Shown here: in pieces, positions 1-5,635 of the stretch
Numbering within the stretch: the first letter of the stretch is position 1
How the letters are laid out: each line of letters begins with the position of its first letter
DNA from: Minisyncoccota bacterium
Lineage (GTDB): Bacteria; Patescibacteriota; Minisyncoccia; Phycocordibacterales; JAACPR01
DNA: 13,777 nucleotides
Assembly: GCA_018061745.1 (NCBI GenBank)
Contig: JAGOTN010000013.1
Coordinates: 1-13,777, forward strand
Direction: 5' to 3'
Program-made: the position numbers and the translations under genes
The notes under the pieces: model-generated
Seen by the model: only the letters and a program-made list of their open reading frames with translations
Told to the model about the DNA's origin: nothing
The model's database searches: none

Positions 1-2226
1 CTTTGGATTTTCTTATATCTTTTGGATGCAATGTTTTTTTCTTATTATTTTTCTAAAAATCTCGCAATGGATTTTGAGGTTGCAAAAATTGTTGAAAATA
101 CAAAAGAGGATGATGTTACAAAAAGTTTTTTAAATTCAGATATTGGAGAATTTGCTTTGCTCCGATTGGGAGTTTCAAAAAAAGAGACAAAGAGATTATT
201 AAGTGAAAGAAAAAACATTGTCTCAAAAGATGAATTTTTTATAATTGAAAATGATACAAATCCGTTTATTTCAATTTCTGAATATGGAAGATCTATTTTG
301 CATTTCGATATTGAATTTGCTAGTTTTTTGAAATCATTTGGTATTGATGGAAATATGTGGAAGGGTGTTTTGGATTGGATTTCTCAAAATCAAAAAATTG
401 TTATTGAAAGAGAAGCTTGGTGGCACAGAGACAGGTTATCTAGAGTACCTTCGATTGGGCGAGATTGGGCTTATGGTCAAATTTATAATTTAGAAAAATA
501 CGGATATCCAATTTCTAATGATGCAATTTTTCAAACTATTTCAGGTAAGTTGAGTTTATTTGAAGAAAATGTAAATAATTTAGAAAGGATTTTAGCTAAA
601 CAAAGTGGCTCTAATATTCTTTTGATTGCAAATGAAACAATTTTAGCAATGCAGTGGATTGCATCTTTAGGAAAGGAAATTGAAAATGGAACTGTTCGTC
701 ATGAAGTTGAAGGGAAAAAAGTTTATATTTTAGACATAGATTCAATCATTGATTCAATGAAGCAAAAAGTTGATCTAGAGACAGAATTAAATAATGTTTT
801 GTCTCAAGTTATAAATGCAGGGAATGTTATTTTGGTAATTAAAGATTTGCCACATTTTATTTTGAGCGCGAGCGCTTTGGATGTTGATGTGAAGAGTTTG
901 TTAGGAAGCGCTTTGTCTTCAGATAGATTACAAATAATTGCTGTGGCAAATAAAAATGCATATCACGAAACTGTGGAGACCTCTCATGATCTAATGAGAT
1001 TTTTTGAAAAAATTATTATTCCAGAATTAGAGCACGACGCTATTGTGCAAGTCATTCACAATGAAGCTAATTTAATTGAGTCTAAATTTCCAGTATTTTT
1101 TACATATCAATCCTTAATTGCTGTAGTTAAAAGTGCAGAAAGATTTTTTGCAGATGATTCTTTGTATGACAAAGCAATTGATTTACTAAATGAGGTTGCC
1201 AGTGCTTCTGTTTCTGGAAGAAAAATTCAAATAATTACTCAAGAAAAAGTTGAAAAAGTTGTTGAAAATAGAACAGGAATTCCACAAGGAAAAATTGGTG
1301 AAAAAGAACAAGGTAAATTAAATAATCTAGAACAAATTTTGCACCAAAGGATTGTTGGACAAGACAAAGCTATTACCGCTATCTCATCTACAATGCGAAG
1401 ATCTAGAGCTGGTCTAACAGATTCAAAAAGACCGACAGGATCATTTCTTTTTCTTGGCCCGACTGGTGTTGGGAAAACTGAAACAACAAAAGCTCTTGCT
1501 GAAGTATTTTTTGGAAATGAAGAAAAGATTATAAGAGTAGATATGTCTGAGTATTCTTCAGAGAATGCTTTAGAAAAATTAATCGGATCTTTTGAGACTC
1601 GTTCAACTGGATTTTTATCTGCAAAATTAAGAGAGAATCAATATGGAGTTCTGCTTTTGGATGAGTTTGAAAAAAGTACTAAAGCAGTTCAGGATTTGTT
1701 TCTGCAAATTTTAGACGAAGGTTTTTTTACAGATGGAAAAGGAGAAAGAGTGAATGCAAGAAATTTAATTATTATTGCAACATCTAATGCTGGAAGTGAT
1801 TCAATTTACGAAATGATCAGAAATAAAGAAAATGTAGTATTGGACCAACAAAAAATTATTGATGATGTTATTAAAAAAGGACTTTTCCGTCCAGAATTGT
1901 TGAATCGTTTTGATGGGGTGATTGTGTTTCATCCTTTGGATCATGAGGCTTTGAAAAATGTTATTAAACTAATGTTGAGTGCTTTAAATAAAAGACTAGA
2001 AGATAAAAATTTGAGTATTTTAATAACTGATAGCCTTCTTGATTTTCTGGTTAATATTGGGAACGATCCACAATTTGGAGCCAGAGCTGTAAAAAGAACT
2101 ATCCAAGATTTAGTTGAAAAGAAAATTGCTGATTCAATGATAAAAGGAGAAATAGTGAATGGTGATAAGATTATTTTAGAACCACAGTCTGATGGAACTT
2201 TAAAAATAGGTAAGTCTGTTTCTTAA
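1..2226 (+). CDS. Clp-family AAA+ ATPase (ClpC/ClpB-like), 5' partial
   Basis: This is an ATP-dependent unfoldase or disaggregase subunit of the Clp/Hsp100 family. The frame is open from base 1, so the true start probably lies upstream; a TTG at 22 is the first possible start in the window, and residues are counted from it (734 aa). The C-terminal AAA+ module (D2) looks intact: Walker A GPTGVGKT at 479-486, Walker B DE at 547-548, sensor-1 Asn589, and sensor-2 GAR at 686-688 in a Clp C-terminal small domain. The first module (D1) is recognisable but degenerate: the P-loop position (about 199-211) has no GxxxxGKT, and the Walker B position reads VIKDL (272-276). No coiled-coil M domain separates D1 from D2, and no ClpN repeats are seen. 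The D2 stretch where ClpA/ClpC carry the ClpP-docking (I/L/V)GF tripeptide lacks it. The codons before residue 20 are hydrophobic and may be the end of a membrane segment. It sits 1 nt upstream of the carboxypeptidase gene. Confidence 0.88.
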   Translation, partial: LWIFLYLLDAMFFSYYFSKNLAMDFEVAKIVENTKEDDVTKSFLNSDIGEFALLRLGVSKKETKRLLSERKNIVSKDEFFIIENDTNPFISISEYGRSILHFDIEFASFLKSFGIDGNMWKGVLDWISQNQKIVIEREAWWHRDRLSRVPSIGRDWAYGQIYNLEKYGYPISNDAIFQTISGKLSLFEENVNNLERILAKQSGSNILLIANETILAMQWIASLGKEIENGTVRHEVEGKKVYILDIDSIIDSMKQKVDLETELNNVLSQVINAGNVILVIKDLPHFILSASALDVDVKSLLGSALSSDRLQIIAVANKNAYHETVETSHDLMRFFEKIIIPELEHDAIVQVIHNEANLIESKFPVFFTYQSLIAVVKSAERFFADDSLYDKAIDLLNEVASASVSGRKIQIITQEKVEKVVENRTGIPQGKIGEKEQGKLNNLEQILHQRIVGQDKAITAISSTMRRSRAGLTDSKRPTGSFLFLGPTGVGKTETTKALAEVFFGNEEKIIRVDMSEYSSENALEKLIGSFETRSTGFLSAKLRENQYGVLLLDEFEKSTKAVQDLFLQILDEGFFTDGKGERVNARNLIIIATSNAGSDSIYEMIRNKENVVLDQQKIIDDVIKKGLFRPELLNRFDGVIVFHPLDHEALKNVIKLMLSALNKRLEDKNLSILITDSLLDFLVNIGNDPQFGARAVKRTIQDLVEKKIADSMIKGEIVNGDKIILEPQSDGTLKIGKSVS

Positions 2227-2227
2227 A

Positions 2228-3244
2228 ATGAATTTTAAAAAATATAAAATAATAAAAATATTTACCTTGGTAATAATAGTAAGTGTTATTTTATATTTTG
2301 CTTTTGTTGGAGCTGTGAGAGTCTCTGCTGGTTTGTATGTCATTGCTTCTGAAAAATATCAAGAAATATACGCAAACAGAAAAATAAGTTTTGGAAGAGG
2401 GATTGTCGTACAAGATGGTTTAGGTGGTCCTTATCCTGAATCTTTTGAGAGTGATAAAGCGACTTTTTTACGTAACTATAGAATAAATGATGGAGCAAAA
2501 TTACCAAACATAGGAGCAAGATATTTTTTAGTTGGGGATATTGAAACTAATCAAATTATTTTTAGCAAAGAAGAAGGAAAATCAGTTCCTCTAGCTTCTC
2601 TTACAAAATTAATGACTGCTGTAATCGCAGATGAAAAAATAGGTTTAGAAAAGGAAACAATAATTTCTAGATCTGCAATAAATACTTATGGTGAGCAGGG
2701 AAATGTAAGACAAGGTGAGAAATATTCAATCGAAAATCTTTTTTACCCACTTTTATTAGAATCTTCAAATGATGTAGCCGAATCTATTGCTGAGTTTGAT
2801 AATAGATATACGTTTTTGTTGGACATGAATGCAAAGGCAAAACTTTTAAATATGACTGAAACTTTTTATGAAGATCCTAGTGGATTGTCTTCGCATAATG
2901 TTTCTAGTGCAAATGATTTATTTAAACTAGTTCAATACATTTCAAAATACAGAAATTTTATTTTTGAGATAACACAAGAAAAAAGCCATAGGTTGAATAA
3001 TAAAGTTTGGTTCTCTAATTCAAAGTTTAAGAATTATAAAAATTATTTAGGTGGAAAGAATGGTTATATAAGTGCCGCTGGGAAAACAAACATAGCCTTG
3101 TTTGAAATAGAATTTGAAGGAGATCACGGAGAGAAAAAAGATAATAAAAGAAAAATTGCAATTATTATTTTGAATACAAGAGACATAGAAAAAGATACGC
3201 GAAATATTTTGAACTATTTGCAAAACAACGTTCGATATGAATAA
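2228..3244 (+). CDS. D-alanyl-D-alanine carboxypeptidase, peptidase S11 (PBP5-like)
   Basis: The 338-aa protein is a predicted serine DD-carboxypeptidase that removes the terminal D-Ala from peptidoglycan stem pentapeptides outside the membrane. An N-terminal hydrophobic stretch (about 8-32) is a signal anchor. The penicillin-binding motifs are in order: SxxK as S124-L-T-K127, SxN as S179-S-N181, and the third motif as K277-N-G279 instead of KTG, followed by the usual GY and a small-residue AG. The PBP5 C-terminal beta domain and amphipathic anchor are absent, so the protein is the catalytic domain on an N-terminal tether. The ATG follows the upstream stop after one base, which implies co-transcription and perhaps translational coupling. 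No clear Shine-Dalgarno is present. The Thr to Asn change could alter beta-lactam or substrate binding; family membership is not in doubt. Confidence 0.9.
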   Translation: MNFKKYKIIKIFTLVIIVSVILYFAFVGAVRVSAGLYVIASEKYQEIYANRKISFGRGIVVQDGLGGPYPESFESDKATFLRNYRINDGAKLPNIGARYFLVGDIETNQIIFSKEEGKSVPLASLTKLMTAVIADEKIGLEKETIISRSAINTYGEQGNVRQGEKYSIENLFYPLLLESSNDVAESIAEFDNRYTFLLDMNAKAKLLNMTETFYEDPSGLSSHNVSSANDLFKLVQYISKYRNFIFEITQEKSHRLNNKVWFSNSKFKNYKNYLGGKNGYISAAGKTNIALFEIEFEGDHGEKKDNKRKIAIIILNTRDIEKDTRNILNYLQNNVRYE

Positions 3245-3255
3245 ATAGAGCACTT

Positions 3256-4272
3256 ATGAATTCTCATAATTTTTGGAAGCAATTAAAGAAACCAATAATA
3301 GTTTTGGCGCCGATGGCAGATGTCACCGATGCGTCTTTTCGACGTTTGTTTGTAAAATATGGAAAACCAGATGTAACTTGGACAGAATTCGTTTCTGCTG
3401 ATGGTTTGGTGATGGCACCTGATAATAATGCTGATGATACAGGTTTGTCTTCAAAGCAAAAGTTATTGAAAGATTTGGAATACTCGGAAGGAGAAAGACC
3501 TATAGTAGCGCAACTTTTTTCTGGTAAGCCAGAGATGATGGAGAAGGCGGCGAGACTTGTGCAAGAGTTAGGTTTTGATGGCTTGGATATAAACATGGGT
3601 TGTCCTGATAGATCTGTTGAGAAACAAAAAAGTGGGGCAGCGTTGATTAAAAATCCGGAGTTGGCAAAGGAGATTATAAAAGCGGCGCGCCAAGGCGCGC
3701 CGCTACTACCCATATCCGTTAAGACTCGTATTGGCTACAACAAAATCGAAGAAATGGAAACTTGGGTTTCAGAAATTCTTTCAACAAAACCAGATGCTTT
3801 AACACTTCACTGGAGAACAAGAAAAGAAATGTCAAAAGTTCCTGCGCATTGGGATCTTGCAAAAAAAGCAGTTGAGCTTCGTGACAAAATTTCTCCCGAA
3901 ACAATTTTGTTGGGTAATGGCGATATTGATACTTTAGAAAAAGCAGAACAAGTTATCGAAGAGAGTGGAATTGATGGGGTGATGATTGGACGAGGAATTT
4001 TTGGTAATCCTTGGTTTTTTAATAAAGAAATTATTCGTGATAGAGATATTAGTTTAGAAGAAAGATTGAGAGTGCTAGTTGAACATACAAAACTATTTTC
4101 AGAAATTTTATTTCACAAAAATTTTGCAGTGATGAAGAAACACTACAAGGCCTATGTTGAAGGTTTTGATGGCGCAAAAGAATTGCGAATGAAATTAATG
4201 GACGCAAAAGACCCTCAAGAAGTTGAAAATATAATAGAGGAGTTTTTAAAGGAAGATTTGACTTTAAAATAA
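3256..4272 (+). CDS. dus: tRNA-dihydrouridine synthase
   Basis: This FMN-dependent enzyme reduces uridines to dihydrouridine in tRNA D-loops using NADPH. The 338-aa protein shows the Dus TIM-barrel landmarks: the N-terminal strand with APMADVTD, the MGCP loop with the catalytic acid Cys116, the VKTRIGY strand with Lys156, LHWRTR, and the phosphate-binding IGRGIFGNP near the end of the barrel, followed by a helical C-terminal tRNA-binding domain. Length is normal for the DusB-like group, but which of the bacterial subfamilies it belongs to cannot be settled by eye. It starts 11 nt after the carboxypeptidase stop, so the three genes probably form an operon. Residues 143-149 are encoded by a GC-rich perfect inverted repeat that sits just before the VKTRIGY strand and looks like an in-frame insertion. 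The last codons hold the -35 of the T0 promoter. Confidence 0.92.
   Translation: MNSHNFWKQLKKPIIVLAPMADVTDASFRRLFVKYGKPDVTWTEFVSADGLVMAPDNNADDTGLSSKQKLLKDLEYSEGERPIVAQLFSGKPEMMEKAARLVQELGFDGLDINMGCPDRSVEKQKSGAALIKNPELAKEIIKAARQGAPLLPISVKTRIGYNKIEEMETWVSEILSTKPDALTLHWRTRKEMSKVPAHWDLAKKAVELRDKISPETILLGNGDIDTLEKAEQVIEESGIDGVMIGRGIFGNPWFFNKEIIRDRDISLEERLRVLVEHTKLFSEILFHKNFAVMKKHYKAYVEGFDGAKELRMKLMDAKDPQEVENIIEEFLKEDLTLK
3681..3704. repeat. GC-rich perfect inverted repeat inside dus
   Basis: Two 11-base arms, AGCGGCGCGCC (3681-3691) and GGCGCGCCGCT (3694-3704), are exact reverse complements separated by AA. The element is nearly all G and C in a region that is otherwise about two thirds A+T, and it holds two copies of the 8-base palindrome GGCGCGCC. 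It is read in frame as part of a surface loop (AARQGAP). It resembles the short palindromic elements known to insert in frame into bacterial genes, such as the Rickettsia palindromic elements, but no second copy is visible in this window. Confidence 0.75.
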
Positions 4273-4287
4273 TAGTTTTGATATAAT
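4258..4287 (+). promoter_or_regulatory. Promoter of small RNA T0
   Basis: TTGACT (4258-4263), an 18-nt spacer and a consensus TATAAT (4282-4287). The -35 lies inside the last codons of dus. Transcription should start near 4294, with no gene between this point and the terminator at 4342. Confidence 0.6.
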
Positions 4288-4293
4288 ATTTGT

Positions 4294-4371
4294 ATTATAG
4301 GTTGCAAAACCAGCTGAGGAGTGAAAACTCCGTAATATTAGAAAAAGACCTCTCCAGAGGTCTTTTTCTTT
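4294..4371 (+). ncRNA. Predicted small RNA T0 (about 78 nt)
   Basis: Predicted from a promoter and a terminator 55 bases apart. The RNA would hold two small hairpins closed by GNRA tetraloops: GGTT-GCAA-AACC (4300-4311) and GGAGT-GAAA-ACTCC (4318-4331), joined by AGCTGA, and then a terminator. No credible ORF fits. The order hairpin, (A)RCTGA, hairpin opening with GGA recurs in the RNA at 13513-13581. It matches no RNA family I recognise. It could instead be a leader for something downstream, but the strong terminator argues for a free RNA. Confidence 0.5.
4342..4371 (+). terminator. Terminator of T0 and probably of the clp-dac-dus operon
   Basis: AAAAAGACCTC (4342-4352), loop TCCA and GAGGTCTTTTT (4357-4367) pair perfectly over 11 bp, followed by a T-rich tail. 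It would also end read-through from dus. Confidence 0.85.
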
Positions 4372-4499
4372 AAAACAATAATTTTGTTACTTTAACTTTT
4401 ATTTCGTTCCACTTATCGAAATCATCCATCGAAAAACAGTAGCAAAACTGCCCTTATATTTTTATAAATAAGTTCTAAAATACGGATAAGGAATATTAG

Positions 4500-4527
4500 T
4501 TGACATTAAAAGCTGTCGGTATATCAT
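4500..4527 (+). promoter_or_regulatory. Promoter of small RNA T1
   Basis: A perfect TTGACA (4500-4505), a 16-nt spacer and TATCAT (4522-4527). The 125 bases before it (4375-4499) hold nothing recognisable. Predicted start is near 4534. Confidence 0.6.
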
Positions 4528-4533
4528 TGTATA

Positions 4534-4680
4534 CGAGGGCTCTTTAAGAATCCGAATGTTTAATCGCCACCGGGGTGATTAACGACAAAATGGCTAACAA
4601 GCCAAAACTCGACCTGGTCGTATTCGTGGTGTTCCGTACAAGAACACATAAAAACGAAAATGCGCCGGGTCTTTTTCTTT
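4534..4680 (+). ncRNA. Predicted structured small RNA T1 (about 147 nt)
   Basis: The unit is bounded by the promoter at 4500 and a T-rich end at 4672-4680. Visible pairings are TTAATC/GATTAA (4560-4582), GGCT-AACA-AGCC (4592-4603), GTGTTC/GAACAC with a 7-nt loop (4629-4647), and a long-range helix GACCTGG (4611-4617) with CCGGGTC (4665-4671) directly before the T tract. GACC can alternatively fold locally as CGAC-CTG-GTCG (4610-4620), which would break the terminal helix. A frame running through this RNA continues past the terminator and the next promoter, so it is not taken as a gene. Function unknown. Confidence 0.5.
4611..4680 (+). terminator. Long-range terminator helix of T1
   Basis: GACCTGG and CCGGGTC pair over 7 bp (one U-G) and enclose the 4629-4647 hairpin; TTTTTCTTTTATT follows. 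This is less compact than an ordinary intrinsic terminator and competes with a local hairpin on its 5' arm. Confidence 0.45.
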
Positions 4681-4682
4681 TA

Positions 4683-4710
4683 TTGACAAAAAATATGGTA
4701 GGTGTATATT
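4683..4710 (+). promoter_or_regulatory. Promoter of small RNA T2
   Basis: A perfect TTGACA (4683-4688), a 16-nt spacer and TATATT (4705-4710). The -35 begins directly after the T tract of T1, so the two units abut head to tail. Predicted start is near 4717. Confidence 0.6.
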
Positions 4711-4716
4711 CTGAAT

Positions 4717-5021
4717 TGAGGTTCTTTTCCAGAACTGAATTAACACACCACTCATTCTGTGGTGAATGAACATGCATTACCCCTCAAAAGGTAGACATAA
4801 CTAGTAAAGACAAGTCAATTTCTCCGAAAGGAAAAAGAAACTTGAGTGCCATAAAAGCCAAATCTCGAAACTTACCGTATTGTAGGAAACAAATACAGGG
4901 GGCTGAGTCGCTTGCGACACAGGACTGATTTCAACCCGCATATGCTGTTCCAAAGCTGGCCCTTACTCTTTTAGTTGATTCTTCGGAAACAACGAAAAGT
5001 GTACTGGGCCCTTTTCTTTTT
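4717..5021 (+). ncRNA. Predicted structured RNA T2 (about 305 nt)
   Basis: The largest unit of the cluster. Hairpins that can be read directly are GTTCT/AGAAC (4721-4735), CACCAC/GTGGTG (4746-4764), GTATT/AATAC (4877-4896), GTCGC-TT-GCGAC (4907-4918) and a long terminal hairpin with a UUCG tetraloop (4958-5010). Only very short ORFs occur, the clearest being 12 codons from 4766 with no spaced Shine-Dalgarno. The conserved cores of RNase P RNA, tmRNA and SRP RNA were looked for and not found. It is probably a free structured RNA of unknown role. Confidence 0.5.
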
Positions 5022-5022
5022 G
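4958..5022 (+). terminator. Terminator of T2 (UUCG-capped long hairpin)
   Basis: GGCCC (4958-4962) pairs with GGGCC (5006-5010). The arms continue inward through CTTTT/GAAAAG and GTTG/CAAC to TTC-TTCG-GAA, a canonical cUUCGg loop, with a few mismatches. CTTTTCTTTTT follows. Confidence 0.8.
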
Positions 5023-5028
5023 CAGACA

Positions 5029-5056
5029 TTGACAGTTTTTTAATGTGTGTTATGAT
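5029..5056 (+). promoter_or_regulatory. Promoter of small RNA T3
   Basis: A perfect TTGACA (5029-5034), a 16-nt spacer and TATGAT (5051-5056), beginning 7 bases after the T tract of T2. Predicted start is near 5062. Confidence 0.65.
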
Positions 5057-5137
5057 ATTAAAGAACCTGAATACTAGTATCCATGATCAATTGATCCGAT
5101 ATATAGGTTCTAACAGTATAAACATTAAAACAAAGGA

Positions 5138-5145
5138 AAGGAGGT
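5138..5145 (+). promoter_or_regulatory. Near-perfect Shine-Dalgarno before the 21-codon ORF
   Basis: AAGGAGGT lies 4 nt before the ATG at 5150 and matches the usual 16S 3' tail over 8 bases. No annotated protein gene in the window has anything comparable. Confidence 0.6.
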
Positions 5146-5149
5146 AAAG

Positions 5150-5215
5150 ATGAAGGAATCCATGAACAGTCCGGGGTTGGTACAAAGCCATCACCCCAAT
5201 TATTATTGTTTCTGA
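5150..5215 (+). CDS. Possible 21-aa peptide in T3
   Basis: ATG at 5150, TGA at 5213-5215. The peptide begins MKESMNSPGL and ends with aromatic and Cys residues (YYCF). It has no membrane segment and matches no family I know. Support comes from the strong, well-spaced Shine-Dalgarno and from lying within an inferred independent transcript. Part of the frame also forms the GGGGT/ACCCC hairpin, so translation and folding would interfere. It could be a leader or regulatory peptide, or the site may only hold ribosomes. Confidence 0.35.
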   Translation: MKESMNSPGLVQSHHPNYYCF

Positions 5216-5291
5216 CCACCTGCGCCGGCCGTTAGAGGATCTTACGATTAGTTCCTCTAACAAGCCAAGCTAAACAAAAGAAAGGAGATCT

Positions 5292-5315
5292 ATGCTGGTC
5301 TTTAAACCACCGTAG
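5292..5315 (+). CDS. Possible 7-aa mini-ORF in T3
   Basis: ATG at 5292 and TAG at 5313-5315, encoding MLVFKPP. AAAGGAG (5281-5287) lies 4 nt upstream. The double Pro before the stop is the kind of ending that slows ribosomes, which is an inference. The terminator stem starts 8 nt after the stop. Confidence 0.22.
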   Translation: MLVFKPP

Positions 5316-5323
5316 TTAATTTC

Positions 5324-5358
5324 AAAACCCATTTCGCAATAGCGGGATGGGTTTTCTT
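5324..5358 (+). terminator. Terminator of T3
   Basis: AAAACCCAT (5324-5332) pairs with ATGGGTTTT (5346-5354), with an inner CGC-AATA-GCG, followed by TCTTCTTTT. Confidence 0.85.
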
Positions 5359-5406
5359 CTTTTATTTTTAAAAAATAAAAGGTGTGTATAAAATCTTAAA
5401 AAACAA

Positions 5407-5434
5407 TTGACATAATTTAATTTTTTAATATTAT
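5407..5434 (+). promoter_or_regulatory. Promoter of small RNA T4
   Basis: A perfect TTGACA (5407-5412), a 16-nt spacer and TATTAT (5429-5434). Predicted start is near 5441. Confidence 0.6.
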
Positions 5435-5518
5435 CTTATATGGATAGAGTGTTACCCAAAGCCAATCTGGCAATGGTTCTCTCAATCAGAACAAGCAAAC
5501 TACATAAAGTACATCAGC

Positions 5519-5614
5519 ATGAAAAACAAAGACCATCCAAGCGAAATCATCGGCACTATCGGAAACTGCAAAGCATACTCATCCGGCCTCACCAACAACT
5601 CCTCCACCAGCTGA
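5519..5614 (+). CDS. Possible 31-aa ORF in T4
   Basis: ATG at 5519, TGA at 5612-5614, ending just before the 3' hairpins. The frame is open upstream to 5429 without an ATG, GTG or TTG. Codons end largely in C (AAC, TAC, ATC, GGC, AGC), a pattern seen in highly expressed genes, but base composition alone would also produce it. There is no Shine-Dalgarno and no family resemblance. Low confidence. Confidence 0.15.
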   Translation: MKNKDHPSEIIGTIGNCKAYSSGLTNNSSTS

Positions 5615-5635
5615 TCCGCTCGGATCGAAGGTACC

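Larger units (their letters stand above)
5062..5358 (+). ncRNA. Predicted structured RNA T3 carrying two mini-ORFs (about 297 nt)
   Basis: The 5' end folds as an apparent three-way junction: AGAACCT (5062-5068) pairs with AGGTTCT (5105-5111) around ATA-CTAG-TAT (5071-5080) and GATC-AATT-GATC (5085-5096). Next come a purine-rich strong ribosome-binding site and a 21-codon ORF, a hairpin GGGGT/ACCCC (5173-5197), a hairpin with 8-bp arms GTTAGAGG/CCTCTAAC (5231-5261), a second strong ribosome-binding site with a 7-codon ORF, and a terminator. The layout fits a leader-peptide or dual-function RNA, but no gene follows before the terminator, so a classical attenuator is unlikely. Function unknown. 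Confidence 0.5.

Noticed and set aside
865..876. AGCGC-GA-GCGCT inverted repeat in the Clp gene, as a relative of the dus palindrome
   Set aside because: Arms of only 5 bp in ordinary coding sequence; no sequence identity with the dus element beyond CG richness.
4312..4335. Hammerhead-ribozyme-like CTGAGGA...GAAA in T0
   Set aside because: The CUGANGA box is followed by GU rather than a proper stem II, and the GAAA is simply the loop of the GGAGT/ACTCC hairpin; stems I and III are absent.
4575..4769. 64-codon plus-strand frame across T1 and T2
   Set aside because: It crosses the T1 terminator and the complete T2 promoter, and the product matches no family.
4544..4777. 77-codon minus-strand frame opposite T1 and T2
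   Set aside because: It covers the T1 terminator and T2 promoter region with no promoter or ribosome-binding site of its own and resembles no protein.
4717..5358. RNase P RNA, tmRNA or SRP RNA in the large intergenic region
   Set aside because: A partial match to AGTCCGGG occurs at 5168-5175, but the other conserved RNase P blocks, a tRNA-like T arm with CCA, and the SRP GGAAGCAGC core are not found.
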